Origin: Cryptomeria japonica
Lineage: Eukaryota > Streptophyta > Pinopsida > Cupressales > Cupressaceae
Reading direction: 5' to 3'
Assembly (NCBI RefSeq): GCF_030272615.1
Contig: NC_081413.1
Coordinates: forward strand, 100,224,239 to 100,288,238
Length of the DNA stretch: 64,000 nucleotides
The notes below the pieces were generated by a model that did no database searches, was not told where the DNA came from, and saw nothing but the letters and a program-made list of their open reading frames with translations. The position numbers and the translations under genes are program-made. This document shows, piece by piece, positions 43,906 to 55,530 of the stretch (the stretch's first letter is position 1; each line of letters opens with the position of its first letter).

Positions 43906-45424
43906 CAGGTACCCCCCACTACATGACACTTGTTTCATATTGGATTTTATTTTATTTTAATGTTTAAATTTCTATTTTGTTAACTTTTATTTTAAAAATT
44001 TCAAAATATATATTGTTTTATTTTATTTTAAAGAATCTTATTATTCTTGACTATTCTATATCAATTTATTTGAAGATATATATGTTAGTTGATTTCCATT
44101 TACTCGTATGCCCCTTATTCAAGTCAAATATATTTATGTAAAAATATATTATAAAATCTTAATTTTAAAAAAAATTATTAAAAAGAAAAATCTTCCTTGA
44201 ACATGTTTTGGGTCTCATTTTAAAATATTGCATTTTTTATTTTAAAAAATCCTATCATTCTTGACTGTTTTACATAGATTAATTTTAAGATATTCATAGT
44301 AGTTTTTTTTTTTTTTAAATCTTATTATTCTTGACTATTTCACATAGATTAATTTTAAAATTATGTTAGTTTAATTTTTTTTAAATCTTACAATTCTTGA
44401 TAGTTTTATATAGATTAATTTAATATATGTATATTTGTGTGTCACTTATTGAAGTCAATAATATTTATCTAAAATTATATTATAAAATCTTATATTTTTA
44501 AAAACTAATTTAAAAAAAAAAAGGTTTTCTCCCTTGACCATGTTTTGGCGTCTCGTTTAATGTGGAAAAGCGTTGTTTGTTGTACTCTTCAATCAACTTA
44601 TATACGAACAACTTTAACTTTTAATTTTCCCCATGAAATATGATTACGTTTATTTCCTTTACAACGCATTCGTGTTCCATTTTCTCTTTACATATGTTAA
44701 AATATTTTGACTAAAAATAGAACAAACTTTTGACTAAACCCAAAAATGATTAAAAAATATATATAAATGAAATGCCTATTTTCTAATAACAAGAGAGTTA
44801 GTAATGACAGAGACTCCAACGACTCCATTCATTCACTCATTTTATGTGTTAATATTAAATATTAAAAAAAGACCACCTCAGCATTTCATTCATTAATGAA
44901 TAGAGACTTTCTTAGCAACTCCTAGAGATGACGATCCCAAGGAGGAATTGCAGTTGGACACTTTAGACTTTGGTCCTTCTTGTTCCATCATTTCACAACA
45001 CAATGTACTTGACATGTCTCATCCTTTCCCCTTTTTACACTCCCCAAATCCAACATAATCAATCAAATGGGAACCTCATCATTCCCATTTAGGTAAGTTT
45101 TCAACAAAAATACCTTTCACTATTCAAAGATTTTCTTTAAAAATAAGTGAAGCAAATTTATATATTTTCTAGGAAATTTATATATTTTCTAAGGGAATGT
45201 ATAGGAATAATGGAGCTGGTTTGGGTCATGGGTTTGTGTTTTATTGGTCTCGGGTTTGATTGTGAGACTCGGGTTCGCCTAATGCATGTAGCTTGTGGGG
45301 GCTGCGTATATCCTTAGAGGACTAGTCTTGCCTCAGCTCGCCCCTTCATGACCCCAATTGGGCAATTAGTAAGCCCAAAAGAGGGCAAGTTGGGCATTGC
45401 ACTAAGTTGCAAGGATACCTCTAG
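43906..45424. other. AT-rich intergenic spacer
   Basis: No coding signal. Around 44020-44430 the segment ATTCTTGACTATTTTACATAGATTAATTT recurs in at least four diverged forms. At 45190-45424 a GC-richer patch includes GACTCGGGTTCGCC, a possible B-box of a SINE or tRNA-derived repeat, without a clear A-box or tail. Confidence 0.5.
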
Positions 45425-45780
45425 GGGAAGAGCATGGTAGTTCCAATAACTGTAACTCCTTGTACACCCAATCTCCCATTTACTAACTTTAAAGAAACCA
45501 AAAAAATGATAACTTGAAGTTTATTAATAAATTCACATGTACCAATAGTTGCTCACTAAGCATTTTTGCACCATAATTGATCCATTCGTACATGACAACT
45601 GGAGCATTTGTGTATGACTATTGGGCCATTTAAGTATAAATATTACCAATTTCAAGTGCACGATTATTGAGGCATCGTTGAGTAGGTATCAGGGGACACT
45701 TTGAAATGTGTACTTTTTGAGACTTGATTGCATAACAGATCCAACAACGTGCAACAATAGCTATAAGAAGTTAAGACATT
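45425..45780 (+). repeat. Dispersed repeat R, copy 1
   Basis: Begins GGGGAAGAGCATGGTAG and includes ACTAACTTTAAAGAAACC, AAAAATGATAACT, TATTAATAAATTCACA, GCATCGTTGAGTAGGTATC and a TTGATTGCATAACAGATCC end. Two more copies, in the same orientation, lie at about 46933 and 62505. There is no coding capacity. The class is unknown; no terminal inverted repeat, poly-A tail or target duplication could be fixed. Confidence 0.75.
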
Positions 45781-46932
45781 GAAATCCAAGAATCATTTAA
45801 GATATGTGGATCTGTGAAATTGGCTATAATGATTAATGATACCCTTCCACTAAATAACTAACCCTACTTCATAATTAATTTATTTATTTATGTATGAAAA
45901 CATGCAAGTGGAAGCAACAACAAAAAAACAAGGAAGAAAAAAAGAAAAAGGAATCTGACGTACGGTGGGGCCCATAGTTGCAATGAAGTCGTGGGAATCC
46001 AATATGATGAAAAGCGAAAGTCCGCGTGAAACGTTTAGGTGACGTGAGGTCAATGCAGAGGCATGCAAGTGAAAGCGACTGGTGTCCTTATTCACGTGTG
46101 AAATCGCCAGCAATGTCAACAATGGCGGGCCCCACGCCTAACAAAACAAAATCTTTCGCCTCGGATGTCGACAGATTCGCATATTACCTACCTCGTTTTT
46201 ATTATTGTTTTCTTTATTCGAGTTTTTTCGTCGTTGAAGGCGGCGGCGTTCCCCAGGCCAATCAACACGGTAGTTTCACATTAGAATCCCAGACACAACG
46301 CGTAGAAAATTTATTATTATTATTATTATTATTTTTATTTTATTATCAATGGGGAATATTTGTCCGCAAAGGAAATTACTTGACTTCATTTAACGACTTG
46401 GAATAGTTTTTTTAAATTTTTTTTATTTTATTAAGTCACGAAAATCGAAAAGAGTTATAAAGGCTTTTCGTTTTGATTTGCCAGGTTAGCCTCCACGTGT
46501 CATGTGCTCATTTATTTGTTTCTCGAGATTTGATCGCCGTAATATCTTATTGTTTACCCGGGGATTTGCGATGGGTAAATTAATTATAATTATTATTATG
46601 ATATGTGTGTTAAAAAAACGAAGGAATTTCATTAATGATGAGGAAAAGTATAATACCTTGAATTTTTACTATGCTTTATGGTTCATATCGGAAATTTATT
46701 GTCCTTTTTGTTTAATTTGATGCTTTTTCTGGTTTGTTTCTTTGTTTTTTTAATTGAATGAAAGAATTTTTTTTACAATGGAGTGTCTATTATTTTTCTC
46801 AGATTTCTTGATTTTGAAGCCCAGTTTTGTTATGTTTAATTTCTTATTCTAAAATAAGATTGTAAGAACAATCTTGTTTGTTTGTTGTAAGTGTTTTTAT
46901 AATTATTTTGTAACCTTTCTTATTTGAATTTT
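45781..46932. other. Spacer with a GC-richer patch
   Basis: The stretch 45950-46290 is clearly richer in G and C than its surroundings and has several short ORFs on both strands, none with a recognised domain. A (TTA)n tract lies near 46309-46340. Two CACGTG hexamers are listed separately. Confidence 0.5.
46093..46499. promoter_or_regulatory. Two G-box hexamers (CACGTGT)
   Basis: CACGTGT occurs at 46093-46099 and 46494-46500, and TGACGTG at about 46040. G-boxes bind plant bZIP and bHLH factors. A TATA-like TTATAAAGGC lies at 46455. No gene can be shown downstream, so a promoter is only a possibility. Confidence 0.25.
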
Positions 46933-47285
46933 AGGAAGAGCACCTCTAGTCGTTCATGTTCATTCTTTGCTCACCTAACCTCTCAATTATTGCCTTTAAA
47001 TAAACTAAAAAAATGATAACTAAAAACCTATTAATAAATTTCACATATACCATAGCCGTCTACTTGTATCCCTAGTAGTTAAAATTTGAATATTTTAATT
47101 GGAGGACTTGTGCCACTTCATCGGTATCCATAGTGCATGACTATTGGGACATTTGTACATCAGTATTGGCATATTTTGAGGTGGTTGTAGTGCACAATTA
47201 TTGGGGCATCTTTAAGTAGGTATCGAACAACACTTCTAAATGGCCATTTTTGACTCATGTGTGCATAATGGATTCCACAATCCAT
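46933..47285 (+). repeat. Dispersed repeat R, copy 2
   Basis: The most diverged copy: GGAAGAGCACCTCTAG start, CTAAAAAAATGATAACTAAAAACC, TATTAATAAATTTCACATA, CACAATTATTGGGGCATC, TTTAAGTAGGTATCGAACAACA, and a GTGTGCATAATGGATTCCACAA end. Aligns with copies 1 and 3 over its length. Confidence 0.75.
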
Positions 47286-47709
47286 GAGATTCTCACTTTG
47301 TTTTGGTTTTTTATTTGATTGTATGTAAAAAAAAGTATCATCGGTATTTCGGCTCACACTCTCTAACAGCCTAATCATGGACCACGAAGTATAACTTAAA
47401 ACTTTCATGATTAAATTTTTTACACACAGTCAAATCTAGAAGCACAAAGTGATACTTGCTTATTTTGTTTTATTCAATTAAAAAATAAAAGATTATAAGA
47501 ATGGACTTGTCAATTTTTATTGTAGGATCGTATTTTGCCTTACAAAATCATATAGGTATTCAATTGGGTTATGCATGTCAACATACTATTATTATAGATA
47601 CCTACACATCACATGCTTTTAAGGAGTTCAAGTGGAACTTCTACATGACAATTATTTTTGCTAGTCAAATATTACACATCCCTTTAGAATCTAGACCATG
47701 TGTTTGACT

Positions 47710-48032
47710 ATAAACTTAGTATTGTTCTCATGCAACATGGGCATCTAGTCATGTATCACTCAAAGACTTTTAGCAACACAATTTGATGCTACTCTGTGTA
47801 TGAGAAGGAGTTACATTTCATCATTCAAGCCATCAAGCAACAACGACATTATATCTTGGGAAAGAAGAAAATCATCCATTGTGATCAAGCCACTTCAATT
47901 CTTGTACACTCAAAGAAAACTATAAAATGCACGACACATGAGATAAACACAAAAGGGATTGGTTTACACAAAAAAGTTGAGGAAACACAAAAATATATGA
48001 TGCAACTTAGCATCAAGGGTCGAAAAGGGTAA
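47710..48032 (+). pseudogene. Ty3/gypsy RNase H fragment
   Basis: From about 47720 the frame gives VLMQHGHLVMYHSKTFS, then a stop and YEKELHFIIQAIKQQRHYILG with IIHCDQATSILV. This matches the RNase H segment of Ty3/gypsy pol (the pattern LMQ-GHP-AYHS-TFS, YEKEL, HYL-GK, I-H-DH). The His of the usual D-H pair is replaced by Gln. The upstream ORF at 47501-47707 ends ILHIPLESRPCV, compatible with the RT connection region. It is an isolated relic. Confidence 0.7.
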
Positions 48033-48135
48033 GGCATGAGCCAAATGAACCTAAAAATATAATTAACACTAAAACAAGCCCAAAAAATAACATGAAAAAT
48101 ACAAGAGTATACTATTTCAAATGTTACATTGTGCC
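47940..48135 (+). repeat. Dispersed repeat S, copy 1 (overlaps gypsy fragment end)
   Basis: Sequence from GAGATAAACACAAAAGGGATTGGTTTACACA to AAATGTTACATTGTG recurs in diverged form at about 54360-54540. Both include CATCAAGG-TGAAAAGG, ATG-GC-AAATGA-CC-TAAAAA and CTAAAACAAGCC. Since copy 1 runs out of a gypsy RNase H frame, S is probably a piece of an old gypsy element. Confidence 0.65.
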
Positions 48136-51100
48136 CCTACTAAATTTAGCGAGGCAATGTCACTAAGTGAGAAATTACACTAAAGTACATCAAATTAATA
48201 CAGCTTATAAAGTATATTAAAGAGGATGCAAAGAGCTTTTTCTCTCTAACCATTGCTTTCATCATGATAATGGATCATGTAGTATGATCTGAAACGTTGA
48301 TGATGAAAAATATTACATAGTGCAATCCAAAAATTGAGTAATGTTAACATTATTAACTATGGAAGTTACATGACTTTAACATAAAGCAATGTTAAAATAA
48401 CACAAAACCTATAAAATAGAGGCATTAGAAAAATATAACCTTCAAAATAATAGTCGGAAAATCATTTAATCTAATACACAATATAAACATATATAAAAGG
48501 AACATGAACATTCGAAACATACAAGAAACACACAAATAGGAAGAAGAAAAATTTGAATTTTCTAGCATGCTTTGTTACTAGAAAATGGAAAGCATAATCC
48601 TAATATGCTTTATTGTTGGGAAAAATATTGGATTTGATTCAAGGTAGCATTCTTTATTGCTAGGAACCATATAATGCATTTATGAATCATGTGGATTAGC
48701 ATGAACTCTGTAGCTAGGTGACCCATATGGAGTATAAGTAGTAGCTAATATGGGTCACATAGACTAGTGTATTGTGTTGCTAGGTAGCTCATATGCAAAA
48801 ACAATATTGGGGATTACACAAACTAGAGTGCTTTATTGTTAGGCAATCCTAATAAGGGTGCCTAATACAAGAGATTATTTGTACTTGGGACCACAAGCTA
48901 CTAGCACTATAAAGAGCACGTCATTGATATGTGTGTGTATAAGCATGTTGATACACAAGTGAAAGTGCAAAGTATGCCCCCCTTAAAACAATTGTGTGGA
49001 TTGGAGGAGAATGTAATAGATTTAAGGTAGAAAAAGGAAATGGTGAAATATTCTATGAGGCATGTATATGAATAGATATGCTCCTAAAGTCACCAAGACA
49101 AAATAAGATGTCCCCAAGGAGAGGTCCAAAAGATGATTTTGTAAAAATGATATGCCTAAACTTATGCTCATGAAATGAAATCGTGAAAAGGAATAATGCC
49201 AAGTGGAAATAAGCAACATATCACAAAGGCATACAGATGAATTTAGTTGCTTAGGGTAAATATATGTTGATAGGAATAATAACCAAGGTCTAAGGACTTA
49301 ATTGTAATCATCCCCCAAGCATGTAGAGAAACAAGTACACAAGAGGAATGACACATAACAAGCAAACAATTTTTTTGGGGGTTAACATGGAAAAGACCTA
49401 AATGTCTCAACACTTTGTATCATCCCTAAAATACATAGAAAGTAAATAGAATAAAAAAAAATAGAATGTAGATATACATAGAATAATTTCATAAGATTTT
49501 GTTCCTCTTATATCCATGTGCCTACAAGGGAAACATGGGTCCTCCAAGGAAACTAAAAAATAATAAGTGTAAGAAAACCAAGAAAGATGCCAACTGAAAA
49601 TGTATACACATAGAAAAAATACTAGTCATGGGGTCCAAGGTCAATCAATTCATCATGTTGTTATTCTAGCTCAAGTGGGGGATGATGGACTATTAAGTGG
49701 TATAAATAATGCAAGAATTACATGAGTATAAGTATGAGTGATGGGATGTGAGGGAGTAGTGGGGCAAACAATGTTCTCTATGGTGTATATTCAAAGGGAA
49801 TGTATTAAAGATCATGTGAATATTGTTGATAATGATAGTGTATCTAAGATTGAATCAAATAAGAACCCATTTAAAGAGGACACTGACTCAATTTTAGAAT
49901 ATGGAGCTAGTCATTTATCCTCCTTACTTAGAACAAAAAATGTGAGTAGTATGAGTAGTATATTGGGGTGGAGGAGGCCCCTTCATGCTTGGGAGAGATG
50001 ATGTACAATGGCTAAGAGGTGGTGAGATAAGCCTAGGTTTACATTGGTGGAAAGGTGGGCCATGAGGTGGTGTTCAATTGTATGTTTAGGAGATGAATGT
50101 AGCATATTACTTTGTAAGGTAGCATAACACTTTGTAAGGTGGAGGGGTGAAGTTCTATAAATATTTGGTGGTGAGTATGGTGAAAAAAAAGGAAGAAGAA
50201 GGTGGCACTAGATATAATACTCACATTAGGTAGTTCAAGAGGCTTAAGAAATGAGGTTTGATCAAGGATCTATTGGAGTAATAGAGACTCAATAGAAGGA
50301 ACCAAGACTACTTGGATCCTTTTGGGTCTTTTCTCCTCATGCTCATAAGAAATATTAGAAGAAAATGGGCTAAAGAGTGGAGTTTGATCAAGAACAATAC
50401 AAGTAACAATATGTCATCAATTCTTACATAATTTATCTAATGGGTTTCATTGAGTGTGTTCTTAAGATCAAAAAGTATGAGGAAGAGGATAATCCATCAT
50501 GGGTTGCTTTCCTTGACTTGTTGAGGGGAGACAAGTAGGAAATGAAGCAACTAATGTATGTTGAGTGACCATAGATTGGATGGGTCAAGTAGATGAAGGA
50601 ATGAGTTTAATCATCTTTTATTTTTGATAAAGTTTCAAAAAAAATGATAGAGGTTGGAAAGGGCTAGAAGGGGTAGGAAAAAAAATTCAAATCTAATTGA
50701 AAGAGGTGTAGCTAAAATTTCAAGTGAGGTTGGGCTCTAATGGTAATAATTTGTGGTTAGAGGTCATGAGGTAGCAAGTAAAGTAGCAACTACAAGTAAC
50801 CCATATTTTGTATTAATTGATTTATTATCAAATATGTGATATGAAAATGTGCAATAAAAGTAACAGTGATAGTTACACTTGAAAATGATTATGGAATTAA
50901 AAGTTGCAAAAGAAAATAATAGGAAGAATTGAGGATGGAAGTAGAAAAATTAAATGACAAAGGTTTTGAAGAATCAAGGATGATATTGGAAAGATAAAAT
51001 TGAAAAGGTTGGGATGTAAGAACAAATCCATATGAATGAATGTGGTCATGCTAAATTTTAGAAAACCTAGCACTTGTGTTATTAGTTTGAATTAAAAAAG

Positions 51101-51243
51101 TGGTCACATGTGTATGATCAACCATGCCCAATTAATCTGAGTAGGAATAGGAATGTATAGTTGGTTATGAGTGATGTTAGAATGAGAGTCTTGGGTCTGC
51201 TTTTGAGTAGTCATTAATGTGGAAAAGTCATTGTTAATAATAA
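48136..51243. other. Unassigned spacer, probably old retroelement debris
   Basis: No recognisable domain. 48600-48860 has five loosely spaced versions of CTTTATTGTTAGG (near 48608, 48650, 48707, 48775 and 48832). 49738-50001 is open on the + strand (87 codons, from MMGCEGVVGQ) without a known motif. The segment is richer in G on the + strand between 49680 and 50600. Confidence 0.45.
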
Positions 51244-51255
51244 GAGCTAGGCCAC

Positions 51256-51513
51256 TAGTCCAAGGGGTTGAGCTTAACTGGTTAAAACACTAGGTTCTCA
51301 CTATGGAGACCCAAGTTCAATTCCCAATAGGGACATCTGAAGTGGAATTCTAAGTTGTGACTCTTGGCCTTCCATAGGATGGGGAAGGTCTTGGGGTCAA
51401 TCTAATCAAACATAATAATAATAATAATTCAAAGATATGTAATGGGGATGGGGCCCCCTACTATGTCCCCACTGGTTCATAGCTCCAGTCAAAAGCTATT
51501 CAGAAAAAAAAAG
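51256..51513 (+). mobile_element. tRNA-derived SINE
   Basis: 258 bp with a tRNA-like head: A-box-like GAGCTTAACTGGTTAAAAC near 51270 and B-box AAGTTCAATTCC at 51313-51324, the usual Pol III promoter. The 3' end has an A-rich tail (nine A ending at 51512) and an internal ATA repeat near 51410. The 12-bp target duplication GAGCTAGGCCAC lies at 51244-51255 and 51514-51525, as expected of LINE-assisted insertion. I do not recognise the family name. Confidence 0.88.
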
Positions 51514-51579
51514 GAGCTAGGCCACAGAAAAATCTAGGCCCTCAAGATGATGACATAACTTGGTCCACAAGGTAATGAT

Positions 51580-52678
51580 TGTAGACACATAAAATTAATT
51601 AAGTATTAATTTAATTAATTACCCCCTTCCATTCATATAATTAATTTTATTAATTAGCTATATATATCTCACATATTATTAAGTTTGAATAAATCAAACT
51701 CAACCTTAGGCAAATTTTTCAATTTGCCTTCTAATCCCAATCAGTTAAATTTCCTACAAATCCTCCTCCTAATTAATCTAGGCTTGATCACCATTATCAC
51801 TTTCCTCAATTTAAAATTATCCATTCACTCTCTCTCCAACCCATCACATCCTCCTAACTTATCCAATTGCACCATAACTCCTCATTATTTGACCTAGTCA
51901 CCCTCACTAATCATTTGCATATTCCTAATCTCCAAGATTAGGAATGAGTCAACAACATTCCATAAATGGATCTCCCATCTCACCCCCCAACCTTAAATAC
52001 TACCCACTTTTGTCTACCCAAGGAATTTTGAATTCCTTTATTTTCCCCATACCTCTCTTCCGAAGGAATTTTTAATTCCTATTCTCCTTCCCAAAGGATT
52101 TTTAATTTCTTATTTATCTTCCCAATGTTCATTGTCCCTATTCCCCATATCCTTGAGGAGTGTGGAGTCAAATAATTCCTCTATGGATAAATATCTTGGA
52201 TCTCCCACTTGTCCTCTCCTCTCACATTCAATCCTAGCCCTTCAACATCTTTTGATCTCCATCGTCCATTCCAAATTTGAAAATCTATAAATGGGAGTCT
52301 CGCCCCTTCACAAATCATCCACTTCATTAGTAAGATTATGCTGTTATTTTACTTCCATATTCATTTCCATAACACCCTTACCATGTCAAGATCTATACAT
52401 CCATCATTACATCCTTTGTTATTCTAATGTGAGAGCAATCTGCATTCACAACTCCATCCATCTCTCCAAATATTCATTTGTCTATCTTGGAGCAACAAGA
52501 TCATGAAGAGGGAGAGGAAAAGGAAGATCGAATGGCATATGGAGCATCGTAAGGGAAGTATTGTTCGTTTATTTGTTTATGTCTTTTATATGCTTAAATT
52601 ATGCTAAATCTTTCTTGAAATGCTTCGAAATGGGTTGATTTATGTTGATTACTAACACTCCATTTTAATAATATTACA
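51580..52678 (+). mobile_element. Solo LTR of a gypsy element
   Basis: Starts TGTAGACAC and ends ATATTACA; the flanking 5-bp duplication ATGAT lies at 51575-51579 and 52679-52683. No internal region or second LTR is present, so it is a product of LTR-LTR recombination (established mechanism). The AATTAATTAAG-rich start, the repeated AAGGAATTTTNAATTCCT palindromes (52019-52110), the TATA box at 52286 and the GGAGTCTCGCCCC after it show that it belongs with the gypsy LTR at 33.8-35.1 kb. Its last 240 or so bases match the palindromic insertion at 30047-30498. Confidence 0.85.
52286..52292 (+). promoter_or_regulatory. TATA box of the solo LTR
   Basis: TATAAAT followed by GGGAGTCTCGCC. Position and context match the gypsy LTR TATA box at 34217-34211. 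Confidence 0.55.
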
Positions 52679-52683
52679 ATGAT

Positions 52684-54548
52684 ATTACATGCAGTTTCAT
52701 CATTGTTAATATTTGATTGAAAGTCTACAAGATGCCTATCAAGTTAATGAACTTCAATCTATGTTACAATGTAGAGGACAAATTTATGGCTGAAGCCTCC
52801 TTCAGTGTTATGCTATGTGGTGTTAGGGGAAGTAGGCAATATAGCAATATTTTTAATGTTTGGATGATATTCAAAAAGTTAGAAAAATCAATATTTATTC
52901 GAATAGGAATAGTAGGTGGTCAAGAATAATGCATCTTTAAATTTTGGTAACTTCTACAAATTACATGATTAGAGAACAAAGATTGGGTTGTGAAGCTCAA
53001 AAAAATGAAAACAATAAGAGTGACACAACACCATACAAAGTAGTGAAGTGGAATGTTAGTCTCACCAAAATGTAATGGAGAAAAATTGTTTTCGTTTGGC
53101 TATTTTTAACCTAAGCTTTTAAATTTTCTACACTACTCACAAGATAAGATTGTGTTTGGGTTTCTTTTTTAAAATAAATTTTAAGGAATACAAATATAAT
53201 TCAGAATAAAAAAGTATAGAGAACAAATAACTTGATATTTAAAGTTGGGGCTCCCTATTCATGATGTAGCCACAAAGCACACACATCCATATGATATAGT
53301 TTAGTCTAACTAATGTGTCGTAGTCTAGGTTACATGATGTCATATTAAACTATTGTAAATCATAATTTTCTATATATAACTTTGAATTCCTACACACTAG
53401 GGATAAAACATAAGCATAAAAAAACTCTAAATTATACCAAAAATCATAAGAATGATAAAATAATATTGAACAGATAAGAAAAATGAAATGACAAGGAAAT
53501 TTTATAAAATGAAATCAATCCTTTATGTGGTTGTGATCTTCAAGAAGCCTATAACTAAAAGGAGGAAGGTTGAGGTTTCTTGAGAGCTTGTTATAAATGA
53601 TCAAGCCCCTAGTTTAGTCTTTCTAACATCCATTGGAAATCAATGGTAAAGAGGAAAAGAAGAATGTATGTGTACCTATCCTATGGACTAGGGCAACTAG
53701 TGTAAAATTTATGGATGCTAAGTTCCTATGTCTACAATAAATAATAAAGTAGAGCATATATTTATGATATTGCTATCAAGATTCAACTGGGTAGTTTTCA
53801 AGTCAAACTCATTGACCCATGATTCATGAGTAGTGGTTCACAAGAACCCATCAAGTGCCAAGATCATACAAATGGGTTCAATGGGTTCACAAATGCTATT
53901 GAAAAGTAGAAATAAAGAGCAAGGCTTGAACACAATCACCTCACACTAGGAAGGGAGATGAAAAATTCATAAGAATCATTAGCAAGTTGTCCTCAAGGAC
54001 GTAATAAAGCCAATAAGACCCAAGCTGGATAAAAAAGTTCTCAAAAACTTTTAGTATGTTGGTAAAGCGCACAAGAAATTAAAAATATAAAATCTTGTAA
54101 GGGAGATATTAATATTCATTATATTTTCAAGAGATAGATTGATAGATTCAAAAAATGGAGACAAGAGGGAAGATAAGGAGGCTAGGAACTTGAGCTGGTC
54201 TTTAGGATTCAACCTAGGTTAGTGGTCAAGCTTGGCCATCAAGAGAAAGGTAGCGAAAGCTCACAAAAATGTTGATTGTACAACCATCATTGGATGCTAG
54301 AAAATCACACTAGCATCTAAGAAAAATAAGCTTCTAAAGTTTGACACACTAGAAAATATATGAGATAAATATGGAAGAGATATTGGTTTACATAGAAGCA
54401 CTGAGGAAAAATAAAAACATAAGCACAACTTGACATCAAGGATGAGAAAGGCTATGACATGGGCTAAATGACCCTAAAAACACACTAAGGGTTAACAATG
54501 CTAAAACAAGCCTAAAATGTAATGTTACATTGTAAAAGTATGCAATTT
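52684..54548. other. Unassigned spacer
   Basis: AT-rich with no convincing coding region. 53765-53855 repeats a segment of 42974-43061 (both contain GATATTGCTAT, CAACTG-GTAGTTTT and GTCAAACTCATTGAC). The piece 54360-54540 is a second copy of repeat S at 47940. Confidence 0.5.
54360..54540 (+). repeat. Dispersed repeat S, copy 2
   Basis: Diverged match of 47940-48135, same orientation: GAGATAAATATGGAAGAGATATTGG, CTTGACATCAAGGATGAGAAAGG, CTAAAACAAGCCTAAAATG, TGTTACATTGTA. Confidence 0.65.
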
Positions 54549-54785
54549 CTAATATTTGAATAATGTAGAAGGCATTACTTGACATTGTTCATAAAAAGTT
54601 CGACTAGGTAGTACATGGTATTGATTTAAAGTAGGAATGACATAACATAAGCTAGGAACTTCCTTTAGACCAACTACTAAAGGTAAAATAATATAATCTA
54701 TAATCTCAATGAAAACCCCATTAGTTATCCTAAGAGAAGCAACTAGATGTGAATATTCTTGTTGTTGAAAATTGTGATCAAACAA
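54549..54785 (-). pseudogene. Ty3/gypsy protease fragment
   Basis: Minus-strand ORF of 78 codons. Residues QEYSHLVASLRITNG, IDYIILPLVVGLKEVP and VMPSTLFKY match the C-terminal half of a gypsy retropepsin (ending in the LLGR-W and PSTLH pattern), with the LGR motif degraded. No catalytic aspartate is included. It is an isolated relic on the strand opposite to the RNase H relic at 47.7 kb. Confidence 0.6.
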
Positions 54786-54839
54786 AAAATCTTCTATGCA
54801 TATTTTAAATTGACAAATAAGCTAAGTAAGCACACTCTT

Positions 54840-55511
54840 TTTTTTTGTTTGGTAAAAAGGCCTTAGCTGTATTTTAATGATAGAAAATGTTACAATCTCC
54901 GCTTAGTGCGGGCGCCGGTAGGAAAGAGCGGAGAGGAGAAAACCTCCGGCCTTGCCTGGGACCATTGGTCTAATTAAACTAACAACCTATAAATTACAAA
55001 TAACCTTTTATAGGTTCTACAATCAGGCTTGTAAAAAAAGCCCTTCACATGGAGAAACTGTGCTTGGTATGGGATGGTGAATTTTTGTCCAACTTTCCCA
55101 GTTCCCTTTTGTCATCCTAGTCCCCTCTGCTTATCCTGCAAAACAAAAAAACCTTCTCCTGCAAAACAGATTTCAATACTTTCTTATGCAAAACCACTAT
55201 ATTAACTGTTAGATTCAAATGAAGAATAAAGCCAATATTATTTTAGTACCCTCTCCCTTGCTGATATTCTAGACTAGGTTTCTTTCGAAATAGGTCAACA
55301 TCAGAGATTGTTGTTCCTACTTTGAAAGATTACCCAGTCTACAATACTTCTCATAAATGAAAGCACTAGACAACAAAGGATTGATGCTACCACAACCTCT
55401 CTACTCTGAACTTTAGTAACTTATTATAGTAATCACGATTTCTGTCTCATCTAAGTATAGTTAAAATAACATTTGATATTGTCATACAGAAAATACCTTA
55501 CCCTTCGCTAT
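54840..55511 (-). mobile_element. 5'-truncated non-LTR retrotransposon insertion, probably LINE 3' end
   Basis: The 19-bp sequence GCTAAGTAAGCACACTCTT occurs at 54821-54839 and again at 55512-55530, a perfect target duplication. The insert begins (+ strand) with T residues continuing a TTTTTTTTT run, i.e. a short poly-A tail on the minus strand. On the minus strand the end reads ATACAGCTAAGGCCTTTTTACC, like the 3' end of plant LINEs. It is 672 bp with no RT motif, so 5' truncation is likely. A GC-rich box (CTCCGCTTAGTGCGGGCGCC) lies at about 54897-54916. Confidence 0.82.
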
Positions 55512-55530
55512 GCTAAGTAAGCACACTCTT

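Noticed and set aside
46026-46406. 126-codon ORF in the GC-rich patch
   Set aside because: No domain, low-complexity ending from a TTA repeat, and an equally long minus-strand frame overlaps its start; not supported as a gene.
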